A stretch of 64,000 nt of DNA from Gonatopus flavifemur (lineage: Eukaryota; Arthropoda; Insecta; Hymenoptera; Dryinidae): assembly GCA_018340375.1 (NCBI GenBank), contig JAFFJZ010000013.1, positions 5,000,501-5,064,500 on the forward strand, in the 5' to 3' direction. Positions within the stretch are counted from its first letter, which is position 1; each line of letters starts with the position of its first letter. The notes under the pieces are model-generated. The model worked only from the letters and a program-made list of their open reading frames with translations, searched no databases and had not been told where the DNA came from. Made by a program: the position numbers and the translations under genes. This document shows positions 45,808 through 57,954 of the stretch, piece by piece.

Positions 45808-46791
45808 GAGAAATTTTTTAATATTCATATTTAAGCATCCAATTATTGCGAATGAAGAATACGAAATTTCCAATGATCCATCATTCCTATGATTCATTTG
45901 AAAACTGTTCAACTTTTTCCAGACATTTGAAGCAATAGACTCCAAAAGTTTTGAATTTTTCACTAGGGATTTATTTTTATGTAATTCAATTATAGATATT
46001 CACAAAATATTTTATACAATCAAATGATTGAATAATGATTCCATTTGATGATGAACTTTCATTATTTTTGAAATAATGAAGAAAATGAAAAAAGTATATA
46101 TGCATCTCTATCGGAATAAATATGAAGAAACATTCATTCACAGCTTGGGATAAAATCATATTCATTGTAAGGCCTGAACAAGCCCTCGTAAGGAACTTGC
46201 AAGCCCTAATAAGGTCTTGTAGTACCTTAAAGAATTACTATAGTGATTTCTACCAGGGTCATCACTTTTCTAATTGTGTACATATCTTACTTTTTGATTA
46301 TTCTTTTATGCATGTAATTTGCATGGATAGATCTATTCGCTTCAAAAAAATTGTATTTCTTGTATCCATATCGATAAAAGGTAACGTCAGCAAAGGTATG
46401 TTGAACCTATACACTACCCCGAGAGTTGACCCGCTGGCTGCACTTGTTATTGTAGTAGACAAATGCAGTCAACGGGTTAATAGAATATAAGAAGCGAATG
46501 GAATCATCTTATAGAAATTATCTTGTTTCAAATGGCCAGTAACAGCTGTTCACCAGCATTACAGGACCATTAGCGATCCATTGAAACTTCAGTTATCATT
46601 GTTTGCAAAAAATATTCCCAGTGAACATATCAAAACGTACAAGGGGGGGGGGGAGGGGGACGAAAAGTAACCAGAATTTTCCTCATCATTAGCAAGGATC
46701 CGAGCAACACACTCAGTCACAATGACGCCACAGTTACATCACTGTCACTTATATCAATGTTATGTCACTGCGATGCCACTGTGATGAACGT
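45808..46791. other. No gene recognised
   Basis: Contains an AAGGCCT/AAGGTCTT-type imperfect repeat near 46,170-46,230, an inverted pair GTTGACCCGCTGG/CAACGGGTTAA near 46,424-46,482, and a G-run near 46,645. No coding sequence is supported. Confidence 0.4.
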
Positions 46792-46881
46792 CCCGGGCAG
46801 AAATTGATATAAGGCCCACATAAGACCACACCCGGACCTTATGTGGCCTGATGCGGGTCCTGTATCAATTTTTGCTCGGGA
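46792..46881. mobile_element. Short foldback MITE, ~90 bp
   Basis: CCCGGGCAGAAATTGATATA and its imperfect reverse complement TGTATCAATTTTTGCTCGGG enclose a second palindrome CCACATAAG/CTTATGTGG. Confidence 0.65.
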
Positions 46882-47029
46882 TATTGCTTGGGGGAGTACG
46901 ATTTCGGTTATTTGCAGGCCCCCTCATATAAGAACAACTCCATCTCTCCTGTGCACAAGTGTTGATATTTGAAATAATAATGTATTCTACTTCACAGACG
47001 ATAGTTAGAATATTATCTCAGTGAAAAGT

Positions 47030-47242
47030 GTAGGGTAAGATGGGGTAAAATTTTCGTGTTCAGTGCACTGTAAAACATGCAGCTTACGTGATATTCCCAA
47101 ACCCATACCCCTTCGTGGAAGAGTTCGGGAAGGGGGTTCGACAATCTTCCTCACCAATGGTTGAATTTTCTATCAATTCGTTTTACTGTCAGATCCAAAT
47201 GGTTGTTTTACCCCGTGGTCATTTTACCCCATCTTACCCTAC
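47030..47242. mobile_element. MITE with TAGGGTAAGATGGGGTAAAA ends, 213 bp
   Basis: The left end GTAGGGTAAGATGGGGTAAA is repeated as its reverse complement at the right (47,222-47,242). No coding sequence lies inside. Confidence 0.75.
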
Positions 47243-48169
47243 TTACAAGATTTGTTCAATTTCAAACAGAACACTCACAAGTCAATTTCAAATTAATTTC
47301 TAGTCGATATACACTAGTTGAAATTGAAAAAGTATTCTACAGTTAAAATGGATTCATCTCACCCCAAAAAATGCTGTCATCATTCAAAAATTGAAGAAAC
47401 GAATGTGAAATATTGTCTACTAGTGCGGCAAATTTTGAATCTAAGTATATTTCATTTCGCCACATTAGTCCCATTTATATGATGGAGTTGAAACCAGTGA
47501 TGCAAAACCGGAATCGTAAAATTCGGGAGGTATTGTAGGGAAAAATCGGGAGATGGCGTAAAAAATCGGTAGCATCATTTCCAAAAAAAAAAAATAAAAA
47601 ACATAAAAGCGGCAGAATAATTGATTTTTGAACAATAACTTCTAAGAACTCTTTTAGAATACACGGAGTTCTCAAAAAGTCTCAAAAAGAATCTGATTCA
47701 GCAGGCATTTGCGGGTTCCGTTAAAATTCTCAAAGAAGTCTCATAGAATTTAAAGAGAACTCCTAAATGTCCGACGAATCGGATTTTTTTTTAGACTCTT
47801 TGGGAACTATGAATTCTAAGAAAGTTCTTAACGAGTTCTTTCTTCAGAATTTATTTGGGATTCTCTTGTGCTATCTTGGTAGGAGGGTGGTTTTGAATTG
47901 ACAATAACAGTTCGGGATATATACAACCCTGATGGGTCATCGAACCAATTTGGGACATCCGAATTTTGTCCAAAATGTGTCGAAAATGTCCACAACTGTC
48001 CATTCTTTGTCCAAAACGGTCCACGCGTGGTCAAAAATCAGTCCGGAATGTCCGTGGGTGTCCATTTGTTTCAAATTTCGGACCAATGTCGAATCATCTG
48101 TTCATCACTTGTCCAATGAGTGTCCATAGACGTCCAGGCGGCGTGTCCAAAACGTGTCCGAAATTTTCC

Positions 48170-49060
48170 GTGACTTTAGACATAATTGATAACTTGTCCG
48201 TGGCTCGTCCTCAGAGGTCCATGATGGTCCGAAGTTGTCCAAATATGTCCATAGTAACGATGCGGGATTTTTAATCGTATCCCGGAGTTGTCTCCATGTG
48301 TCCATAATAGGAATGATCCTCCCCCGTTCTCAGTTGATCCAAAGTTGTCCAAATATGTCCATAGTCGCGATGTGGAATTTTCAAATGTGCCCCGAAGTTT
48401 TCTCCATCTGTGCAGAACAGAAATAATCCTTCCTCGTCCGTACCCGGTACAAAGTTGTCCAAATTTGTTCACAGTAACGATGCAAGATTTTCAATTGTGT
48501 CCCGGAGTTGTCCAGATTCGTCCACGACAGGAACGATTCTCTTCCCTCAGCACTCGGTCCGAAGTTCTCCAAATCTGTCCACAGCAACGATGCAAGATTT
48601 TCAATTGTGTCCCGGAGTTGTCCAGATTCATCCACAACAGAAACGATCCTCTCCCCTCAGCACTCGGTCCGAAGTTGTCCAAATCTGTCCATGGTAACGA
48701 TGTAGGATTTTGAATCGTGTCTCGGAGTTGTCCAGATTTGTCCACGACAGGAATGACCCTTTTTCCTCAGCACTTGGTCCAAATTTGTCCATAGTCACGA
48801 TAGGGAATTTTCAATTGTATCCCAGAGTTGTCTACATTTGTCCAGATCAGAGATAATCCTTCCTCGTCCGTGCTTGGTCCAAAGTTGTCCAAATTTGTCC
48901 ATAGTGAGGATGCGGGGTTTTGAACCGTATCCCCGAGTTGTCTACATGTGTCCATAATAGAAATTATGCTTCTTCGTCCTTAGTCGGTCCAAAGTTGTCC
49001 ATAGTCACGATAGGCGATTCTCCGGCTCTGGGACATCTCTGGACACATGTGGACAATTCC
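48170..49060. repeat. Minisatellite, ~110-120-bp unit, about eight copies
   Basis: Variants of GTCCAAAGTTGTCCAAATTTG followed by TCCATAGTNACGATG recur near 48,229, 48,337, 48,450, 48,560, 48,668, 48,776, 48,877 and 48,984. The numerous overlapping open frames on both strands here are products of the repeat. Confidence 0.85.
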
Positions 49061-49481
49061 CTGGAATCACGAATACGCTGGAGGACACAATGGGATGGGT
49101 ACTGGACATACCACGAATCAGTTTAGACACAGTCGGATCAGTTTTGGACAGTGTAGAATCGTTTAGGACATTTTTGGACCGCCCTGGACAGAGGAAGACG
49201 AATGTGGATGAGCCGCGGACTCAATTCATGCATGTTGTCGGACTGATCAGGGCAACTGATGGACATGATATCTCGAGAGGTGGTCCGGAATTTGAAACAA
49301 CCGGACCAATTTTCTTGGTCCCAATCTTGTCCAAAAAACGTTCCACAGGACACATTTTCTCATGTCCAGAACTTGTCCAACGAACCCATCAGGGAATTCA
49401 CTGATCAGTAGTAGAACCTCGGTACCTCCACTCAACCATTTCCCGAAATCACTTATTCTCATTCAATATATCCGGAAAATT

Positions 49482-50572
49482 AGTGAAGAGTTCTGGCTGG
49501 CCAGGGGAGTTAGGCAAGGGTGTCCGTTTAGTCCAGACTTATTCAACATTTTCATAGGGGATTTAGAAGAAGAATTGGCTAAAGGATTGTGGGGAGGAAT
49601 AAGATTAGGAAATATACGAGTAAGAACAATGGCGTACGCAGATGATATAGTGGTACTAGCAGAAAATGAAGAGCAGATGAAAGGAGTAATGGGGGTTCTG
49701 AGGAGATATTTTGATAGGAAAAGGATCCAGGTGAATATAAAGAAAACTAAAATAATAAGATTTAGGAAAGGGGGAGGAAGAAGTAAGAGAATAGAATGGA
49801 AATGGGGGAAAGGAAATATAGAGGAAGTGAAGGAAATTAGATATTTGGGATACGTGTTACAGAAAAATGGTAGGCAAAGATGCACATATTCAAGAGAGGG
49901 TCAGGAAAGCATCAGAAGTAATGAGACAAGTTTGGGGAATAGGAAAAAGGAAATTTGGTGGGGACTGGGGGAAAAAATGTGGCTCTTTGATTGTTTGGTG
50001 AGAACAGTTGCAAGTTTCGGGGCAGAAATATGGGGATGGAAAGAGAGAGGAAATTATTCTTCGAAGAAAGAGGATTTTCAGAAATAGAAGTAGAAAGGTA
50101 AAGAGAAAGGGGTAACAGAGTATATCAAGAGTTAGAGGAAAGAGATAAGCAAATACAAACTCAGGAAAACTGGGGTAAGATCTTACAATCTAGGTACAAT
50201 AGATGGTATAGAGAGATATGGACAATAGGCAGACCAAGGTATCCAACAGGAAGGGGTAAAGGAGAGAAAAAGGAATCAAGAATAGCGAGATTTAGATTAG
50301 GGAATGAAATGAGAGAAGGGAGGTATTGGGAGGATGAGGAAAAAAGAAAATGTCGGGTATGTGGATGGGAATTGGAATTATGGGATCACGTTTTGAAAAG
50401 ATGTAGGAGAGGAATAGGGGCGAAAGGGAATAGTTTACAGGAAGAGGTGAGAAGAATATTAGACGAAGATAGGACAGGAGAGGTATGGATGAAGGACTTA
50501 GAAAAGTTAAGAGGGGAAATTAATAATGAGGAAAGGTTGGGAGAGGGAAAAGAGGCGGAGGGGGCGGAATGA
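49482..50572 (+). pseudogene. LINE reverse transcriptase, C-terminal half
   Basis: The frame shows RGVRQGCPFSPDLFNIFI, the catalytic MAYADDIVVLAEN (YADD box) and EEVKEIRYLGYVLQ. Near 49,870 the frame shifts once to a block with ERVRKASEVMRQVWG and then back to MWLFDCLVRTVASFGAEIWG. The later segment (50,309-50,572) has CRVCGWELELWDHVLKRC, the C-terminal CCHC motif of such ORF2 proteins. Shifts and truncation make it inactive. Confidence 0.85.
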
Positions 50573-50858
50573 AGGGAAGGTTTAAACGCGGGGAGAAAGA
50601 ATTGGGGAGGGGTATGAGTGCGTGAGAATGAGTGGATGGAGAGAATGAGCACTCGCACACATACACACACGCACGTCGTTAGTCTTGTATAATTTAGAGA
50701 ATGTAATTTAGATAAGAGTTCAGATTTTAAGTTCAAGTAGATTTGAGTAGATTTGAGGCAATTCTCAAAAATTGTAATGTTAAAGAGGGGAGGCCGCTCT
50801 AAGCGATTGTAAAGAGCGCCCAGAAAAAACAAATGAATAAAAATATAATATATATAAT
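49482..50858 (+). mobile_element. 5'-truncated LINE (jockey/R1-type) with 16-bp target duplication
   Basis: ATATATCCGGAAAATT occurs directly before (49,466-49,481) and after (50,859-50,874) the insert. The insert starts in mid-RT, continues to a C-terminal zinc-knuckle region and ends in a TA-rich tail. Only the last 1.4 kb of the element was copied. Confidence 0.85.
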
Positions 50859-50969
50859 ATATATCCGGAAAATTCAATTTCTGGAAAACTGCTCATTGGC
50901 TCCTCTTCAAGGATCTAGAAGGGATTAGTGAAATAACACAGTCAACCGTTTTCGGGAAATTGAACTATA

Positions 50970-51234
50970 CACCGAGGGAAAAAATTTCCGGGAACAATAA
51001 GATATTTAATTGAATAGTCGCCATAAAATACTCAATTGATTTGAATAAATTTTCATTGACTCGATTAAATATATTTCAATCAAACAAATATTTAATATGC
51101 TATTTCATAAATATTTCATCAATGAAAACAGTTATTTAATTGAGTTAATGAAAGTTTATTCAAATGAAGTAAGTATTTTATGGCGACTATTCAACTAAAT
51201 ATTTTATTGTTCCCGGAAATTTTCTCTCTCAATG
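50970..51234. mobile_element. Foldback MITE, ~265 bp
   Basis: Inverted repeats of about 57 bp contain TTTCCGGGAACAATAA and ATAGTCGCCATAAAATAC in both arms. It lies within the hAT composite. Confidence 0.75.
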
Positions 51235-51404
51235 TAGAGATATTATACTGGAGGGAACGAGTCAATGAAATGATCGTCAAATGAATAAAAAGCGAGAGCT
51301 GTAAACAATGAAAACTGAGGAGGTGAATGTCTTTGTCTTTTCGGAATCTTCGGATTCCGTTCCGTTCCTTAGAAATTGCGGTTCATGGAAAGCCAGCCGA
51401 TAGG

Positions 51405-51530
51405 TACCATTTCATGGGAGCTTCTGCATCAAGCGTCAACATTGGAAGAAACGAGTGGTCCAACAGGTTCTCTCTGTTCTCCCAATGTTGACGCTTGATG
51501 CTGAATCTGCCATGAGAAAGGCCTTTTATT
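51405..51530. repeat. Hairpin built on GCATCAAGCGTCAACATTGG
   Basis: The 20-bp arm at about 51,427 is repeated in exact reverse complement at about 51,482. Flanks also pair (CATGGGAG/CTGCCATGAG). It is probably a small foldback element. Confidence 0.6.
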
Positions 51531-53164
51531 GTCCCTACAAACAATGATTACTGGCGCTTCAATGGCCCGCTGATGGCCCTGCGATGCCAATGAAGAGCCG
51601 TTACTGGGCCTTTGAAACGCCCAAAGTCGTGTTTACTGGGGTTCTTTCTGTTCGCACAGACGGGACCGTCTTCCAACACTATTTTGATATGGAATGCTTG
51701 CTCCACTAATATATGCTCTAAGATTCCCACTCACAATATACATATTCAATGCTAATTTTGCCCTAAATTGACAACTGTCTTTTCAATATTGATAAATTCA
51801 GTCTTTCTATGGAATTTTTTGGAATTAAGATTTCAATTTAACTAGCCTTTGATGAAAACAGGCTGAAAACTGATATTCCTATTGGGAAAAACAAAAAATT
51901 TTTGAATGGGCCAGAAAAGCGTTAGATTTTGTTGAATTGATCAGAAAATCGTTAAAATGCAGCCGGAAATCGGTATTTCGGGAGGCAAGGACAGAAATCG
52001 GAAGATCTTCCGATAAATCGGGAGGTTTTGCAACACTGGTTGAAACTAACAACCGTAGGTCTGGCAGCCGATTGTCATATTTTTTCATATAAAGTTCTTA
52101 TGCAGAATTTAAACATCTGAAACGTCTAATGGAATGGTACTTATCCGATTTCTGGCATGAACAGAGCTTCAATAACGTTTGGTCGGATGTTACAATAATC
52201 AGCTGCTAGTTTTACGGTTGCTAGTTTCAGCTTCATATTTATATACTGCGCTATATTGACTGTTTGATATATATTATATTACTGCTCACATAACGATAAT
52301 ATTTCTAGGGTAAATCAATTGTGAAACAGTGATGAAATGGATAGTCGCACATTTCATTTCTGATGATTCTGTGCAAGCAGTTCCTCTTGTATGGTTCATT
52401 GCCAATGAAGTGTGCTATTAGCCACCTTTTAAGGATGCGAGACTGAATCATGCGATAGCCACCTGTCAGAAACCACCATTTGAAACATGGATGTTATGTA
52501 AAGCTAGGAAATTGGGAAACCCATGTGGTAATTTCTTACTTGTCCCAATTTTATAACTTCCAGTTGCACGAAGTGAGATTGACCTTTCCTAATGAATTTC
52601 AGCTACTCTTGAAAAAGCAAGATGTTTGGCAAAGAAAACCGAAGACACATCAGATCTGAACACTGATACTGAACGATTCAATACAAAAATTCGTAGGAGG
52701 AAATTGTTCTCCGATGAACAAAATCAAAATGTCATTCCTCGAAATTGTACACAGATCGATGAAATTCGTAGAAGTAAATCTTCAAACTCAAGAAATGAAG
52801 CATACGATTCCACTTCAGATATGGAGACAATATATGAGAACATAGACCTTCCACCTGCCCCACTTGCGGAACATGAATCAACTCTTGGTAAATACATTCA
52901 CTATAAAGATTGTTCTTCCAATCATTAGCTTCAGAGTTATCGTACTGTGATTGACTTTACAATAATGGCATATTTTAGAAGTTATTTTGTTACTTGGATA
53001 ACGTTCTCAAAAACGTACTACCCAAGTAGCACGAAAGTACTAATGAAGTGCTCTCGGAATGCCACCTGGTTATATTCATATGGTGCAGCAGAACACATTC
53101 CATGGCACGTCCATAGAACGTACTTTTTCGTGAACGTACTATGAAGATACTCTGAATGTATTTA

Positions 53165-54452
53165 CAGGTTGGTTGAAAAGTTTCTGCGCTCGAAATGAAA
53201 GAATACTGTTTCTGTTACGAAATATATTTTTTTATTCAATATAATCTCCTAGAAGCTCAATACACTTGTTCCAATGATCTTCCAATAATTTTATCCCATC
53301 CTTATAATGGTTTTCCGGAAGCTCTGCAAAATAACCGTCTACGGCTGCTATGGCCTCTTCATTCGACGAAAAATGCTTTCCACGAAGGAATTGTTTGAGA
53401 TTTCTGAAGAGATAGTAGTCGTTAGGAGCCAAATCTGGCGAATACGGTGGATGTTCAAGCAATTCGTACTTGAGTTCTTTGAATTTAGCCATCGTCAAAA
53501 CACTTTTGTGAGCAGATGCATTATCTTGATGAAAAATGATTCTTTTCTTCTTTAAACCAGGTCTTTTCTCACGAATTTTTTCATGCAGCTGATCCAAAAG
53601 GCTGCAGTAATATTCGGGATTGATTGTTTCCTTTCTGAAGATAATCAATGAACAAAATTCCTTTTGCATCCCAAAAAACTGATGCCATAACCTTCTTTGC
53701 TGATCGTTGTGACTTCACTTGCTTTGGAGCTGAACAACCAGCTGCAGTCCACTGTAAACGTTCTTGTTTCAATTTAGGATCATGGTGGTAGATCCAAGTC
53801 TCATCCATAGTTATAAAACGACGCAAGAAGTCGGTTTCATCCTGCTTAAAACGCTCCAAATTACGCTGAGAAATTTGTTTCCGATCCAGTTTTTGTTGAA
53901 TTGTTAACGTGTGCGGCACTAACTTTCCAACCAGTTTTTTCATACGTAATTCTTCATGTAAAATATGGAGTACTCGTTCGTCTGAGATGCCTATGGCATT
54001 AGCAATTTCACGCTTAGTCAAACTTGGATCTTCACTAACCATATTATGTACATGCTCAATGATTTCTGCTGTGGTTGCAGTTTTTGGTCGTCCTTCGCGT
54101 GGATCGTCTTCAAGGCTAGTACGACCACGTTTGAATTCACCAGCCCAAAATTCAACGGTGCGTTTTGAAGGTGAGGACTCCTTATACACTTCTAACAATT
54201 GTTCATAAATTTCCTTTGCTTTTAAACCCTTCAAAACAAAGAATCTAATGACTGCACGATATTCAATTTTTTCAATATTAAGAAAAATCAATGACACGTC
54301 AACTTCAAATGGCTTGTAAACAAAGAATGAATTGACAGAATGACTTGTAACTTCGCATGTATTCTCAGGACAGATATACCAACTTGAGAAAAAAAAGTTT
54401 TGAGCTAGCAGTGCTATCTCTTGGTGAGCGCAGGAACTTTTCAACCAACCTG
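53165..54452 (-). mobile_element. mariner element, 1,288 bp
   Basis: Inverted ends CAGGTTGGTTGAAAAGTT and AACTTTTCAACCAACCTG are flanked by TA on both sides (53,163-53,164 and 54,453-54,454). It lies in the large intron of the DUF4806-type gene, in opposite orientation. Confidence 0.92.
53232..54290 (-). pseudogene. mariner transposase with one frameshift
   Basis: The N-terminal part (IEYRAVIRFFVLKG, helix-turn-helix region with TKREIANAIGIS) is followed by TMDETWIYHHDP, the first catalytic Asp. Near 53,640 one base is missing and the frame moves. The second part has HQDNASAHKS and YSPDLAPNDYYLF, completing a D,D34D triad, and ends GDYIE at 53,232. Apart from the shift, and an Ile codon where the start Met is usual, the gene looks complete (about 345 residues). 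Confidence 0.9.
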
Positions 54453-54518
54453 TAGCTGTACCAAATGCATGTAGTGAGAATATTCTACGATCCTTGTATG
54501 TACGTTGTTGTGCTGTTT

Positions 54519-54649
54519 ACCCTGGTTGAAGAAAATCATCAATTCTCGCCAAATCCCATTCAAAGTGGACAAAGGTCTGATTGATCAATCAGAACTTTGT
54601 CCACTTCCGCGGGATTTGGCGAGAATCAATGGGTTCCTTTAACCAGGGT
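54519..54649. mobile_element. Foldback MITE, ~130 bp
   Basis: ACCCTGGTTGAAGAAAATCAT pairs with the reverse complement of the right end (ATGGGTTCCTTTAACCAGGGT). The centre is palindromic around TGATTGATCAATCA with GGACAAAG/CTTTGTCC arms. Confidence 0.7.
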
Positions 54650-54651
54650 AG

Positions 54652-55140
54652 AAAGGTCTTGATAGAATGGGTTTTGGAGATCTCCTGTTGGAGAAATCGG
54701 ATAGAAATGGATAGATTTTGACGTGCATCCGTTTGAATCTTATTTCTGATCCATTTTTTTCGGGATACAGTGTCATCCGCAGAACGCATAAAAGTTTCAT
54801 CAATTTTAATCCACAATATGGATAGTGGATTATTGGGCCCCGTAGCAATTGTATTCGAATGTATCCATATTCCATTCGGGGCCTGAATATGAATCGTATC
54901 CATTTGTATCCGGTGCTTTACGATATCACCTTGATGAGTTCCATCCATTTCTATCCGTTTCTGCATGATTCTGCTGAAAAAAATCTATCCATTCCAATCC
55001 GATTTTTTCCAGAATTGTTTTTTCTTTTGAATTTTCCCACAGGGAACAACAATAAAAAAAAATAATTCCGAACTCATTCAAACATTCGGAAGATTCCGTG
55101 GAATCTTCAACATCTGTATCTCTATTTCCGCACATGACTT
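54652..55140. repeat. Degenerate ATCCATTTCTATCC repeats
   Basis: Many imperfect copies of TCCATTTCTATCC, TTGTATCC and reverse complements fill this stretch. It belongs to the same dispersed family as 38,690-39,340. Confidence 0.5.
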
Positions 55141-55154
55141 GGGAAATTTATTCC

Positions 55155-55245
55155 TACCTGCAAGGGGTTCGAACAATCATCGCACTTACCTACCTTACCT
55201 ACAAGACCTACCTACTTAACCTCTAAGCTATTCTGACACGCTGCT
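55155..55245 (-). repeat. tRNA-like sequence
   Basis: The reverse complement has TAGCTTAGAGGTTAAGTAGG (A-box-like), a GTAGGTAAG repeat, and GATTGTTCGAACCCC (B-box-like). It is longer than a tRNA and does not fold neatly; it is probably tRNA-derived. Confidence 0.3.
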
Positions 55246-55489
55246 CGGAGAGCGCATATTGCCCAACATACTGTACATTCGTAATGTATTCGTGGCCTCA
55301 TATAAAATTCTATGCACTTCTATCCCTTTTTGTTCCGATGATGCTTACACTATTCTCATGCATTCTTTTCCATATCTATCATTTGGAGAATATTTATCCA
55401 ATCTTTTCCCAAATAAGCGTTCTCACGTCTATCAATTCATATCCGATAATTTTACACAAACGATATTTGTTTCGATCTAAATCGATCTC

Positions 55490-55880
55490 TATTTTTATCC
55501 ATTCCTATCCATGTGTATCAAGCATTCATATTCTCGTATCTATCGATTTGTACCCAAACAAGCTACGCTGATTCAATTCATTTTCATCCGCTGCGTATCC
55601 AAACCACATTTCCTCTGTTTTTATCCATTCCTATCCAGGGGTATTTTTGTTCCCGGCTATCGATTTCTATCCAATCATCCCGCGTTGATGTTATCCATTT
55701 TCATCCCTTGAGGATCCAAATCAATTTCCTCTGTTTTCATCCATTCCTATCCAGGTATATTCGTGTTCTCGCGGCTATCGATTTGTATCCAATAATCCTG
55801 CGTTGATGTTATCCATTTTCATCCATTGTCCATCCAAATAAATGTAATCTATTTTCATCCATTCCTATCCAGTTCTGTCC
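55490..55880. repeat. Tandem repeat, ~118-bp unit
   Basis: TTTTATCCATTCCTATCCAG, a TATCGATTTGTATCCAA segment and GCGTTGATGTTATCCATTTT recur near 55,615 and 55,733, with partial units on either side. Confidence 0.7.
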
Positions 55881-55959
55881 AAAGTTCATGTTCTCGTATA
55901 TATAATTTTGTTTTGAATAATGCCGTACTACCAAAGTCGAAATTCAAAGCTTTCTATAC

Positions 55960-56319
55960 TGTGAATTCCCAGTTTGGGATTCCCAAATTCGCATGGGTTT
56001 CCACATGGGGAACGCATGGGTCGCATGGGTCTCCACATGGGAAACGCATGGATCGCATGGGTCTTCACATGGGAAACTCATAGGCCGCATGAGTCTTTAC
56101 ATGAGAATCGCATGGGTTTCACACGGGAATCGCATGGGTCTTCACATGCGAATCGAGTGGATCGACCCATGTGATCTCCATGTGACACCCATGCAACTCA
56201 TGCAATTCCCATGTGAAGACCCATGCGACCCATGGGTTTCCCTTGTGGAGACCCATGCGACCCACTCAATTCCCATGTGAAACCCATGCGAATTTGGGAC
56301 TTCCAAACTGGGAATTGAC
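55960..56319. mobile_element. Foldback MITE with CGCATGGGTCT core
   Basis: Outer arms (AATTCCCAGTTTGG and reverse complement) enclose repeats of CGCATGGGTCTCCACATGGG and their inverted counterparts. It is a longer relative of 40,172-40,375. Confidence 0.65.
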
Positions 56320-56320
56320 A

Positions 56321-56571
56321 CACTGAAAAAAAAATTATTCCAGTCAAATAAATATTTATTTGTCCTGTACCAAAGAAATATTTATTAGAATCAACAAAGT
56401 ATTCTTTGGAACCAAAATAATTTATTTGAATCAAATAAACGATTAAAACCATCTATTTAATTCAAATCAATCATTTTGGCTCCAAAGAATATTTTGTTCA
56501 TTCTAATGAATATTTCTTTGGTACAGGACAAATAAATATGTATCTGACTGGAATAAATTTTTTTTTCAGTG
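56321..56571. mobile_element. Foldback MITE, ~250 bp, near-complete inverted repeat
   Basis: CACTGAAAAAAAAATTATTC and the reverse complement of the right end (CACTGAAAAAAAAATTTATTC) begin arms of about 120 bp sharing TTTATTTGTCCTGTACCAAA. Only a short loop separates them. Confidence 0.8.
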
Positions 56572-56574
56572 CAG

Positions 56575-57600
56575 GATAAAATACTCGTCATCGATTCTTA
56601 TTGAAAGTTCATTTGTTGCACGGATGATATTGAACAATGGTCCAAATTCGGATTCAGTCAGATTGGATTCGCATCCCTTCTTACGAATGAAAATAAGTTC
56701 AGGACCTGATCCTGATGAAGGCGTGGCTCTTGATTCAAGTGGATTGAAATTCCATACTTTTCTGCGATAGTCCCGGATACTGCCAATTCATGTGATACAT
56801 TCGGATCCAGTGTATATTCGAAAATATGGATGAAATCGTATTGCGCACGCAGGCATGATTTCATGAAAAACTCAACATTGGTTATGATTCAAAGTTCATA
56901 CGATTAACGAATCACATCGAATCATGCTCTGAATTCGGATTCAGTCGGATGAGATTTCAATCTCTCCTCGCAAATGGAAATGGATTCGGTATCATAGTTA
57001 CATCACGGTATGATTTTGAATTCAGTCGCATTTAATTCGCATACGCATTTCAGATAGTAACGGATATCAGTTCTTGATAGGATATATTCTGATCCAGTGT
57101 CCATCCGAAAATACGGATGAACTCGCATCATGCATACGTTCTACGAATGATATCGGACTTTCCTCATGATTCGGATCCAGTCTGAAGAGATTTCTATTCC
57201 TCTCCGTGGATCAAAATCGATTCACAGATGAATTCATACTTTTCAGATCCAATCAGATTTGTTTGGATAAATATTTCAACCGTCTTCTGGACGCAAACGA
57301 ATGTATATTGCAGTTTAGATCATTTTACATGATCTTTCTTTTCTCTGAATGGACTGAAATGGATCCGCAACGCTTGTGGATGGGAAAAGGATGCAAGTGG
57401 ATTGAAGGTCTCCAATAATTTCCCAATTCCGGATTGAAACTGATAGCAGGCATCTTGCAATGGACGGAATTGGATATTTATGGACAATCCATCTCACTAC
57501 CAGATAAAATCGGATTGATTTGTATAGAAAATTCTCAGACACGGATCGAGATCTTATCCAAATCCATCCATTTCGATCGTTTTTTCCAACAGGGTCGTCT
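56575..57600. repeat. GATTCGGATTCAG-type degenerate repeats
   Basis: Words such as TTCGGATTCAGTC, GGATCCAGT and AAATGGATT recur irregularly. The right end, TTTTTTCCAACAGGGT, mirrors the left end of 38,704, suggesting one element family with CCCTGTTGGAAAAAA ends. Confidence 0.5.
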
Positions 57601-57657
57601 AGATGTCTCTATTATAATATCTAGAAGTTATCCGAACGTTATTTGACTCAACTTTAA

Positions 57658-57954
57658 CCCTTAGTGTGCACACCTTCGTAGCGAATCAATCAGTGCATAT
57701 TGGGTCAACTTGACCCCATGCTATTTTCATCAGCAGATATCTGAATAACCATGTAATTTTGTGGGAATGGCTTAGATGTTTTTTGCAGTAAATTGATTGA
57801 ACTTCAAGGTTGTAGGTTGTATTTAAAAAAAATAATAATTCTTTCCCCCTGAAAAACATACTCAAAGTTGAAGCTACACAAAGGGAATAATATAATAATA
57901 TTCAAGTTCGATCAAAATACTGGGGTCAAAATGAACCCGTGTGCACACTAAGGG
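57658..57954. mobile_element. piggyBac-type MITE, 297 bp
   Basis: The ends CCCTTAGTGTGCACAC and GTGTGCACACTAAGGG are inverted repeats. TTAA precedes the element and TTGA follows it, consistent with a TTAA duplication carrying one change. Confidence 0.75.

Larger units (their letters stand above)
47495..52038. mobile_element. 4.5-kb hAT-bounded composite element
   Basis: The ends CAGTGATGCAAAACC and GGTTTTGCAACACTG are inverted repeats, with ATCGGGAGG motifs just inside both. The octamer GTTGAAAC stands exactly on both sides (47,487-47,494 and 52,039-52,046). No hAT transposase was found inside. The interior holds a TGTCCAAA minisatellite, a LINE insertion and two foldback elements. Confidence 0.8.

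Noticed and set aside
47828..49126. Dense overlapping frames on both strands
   Set aside because: All follow the period of the TGTCCAAA minisatellite; none continues beyond it.
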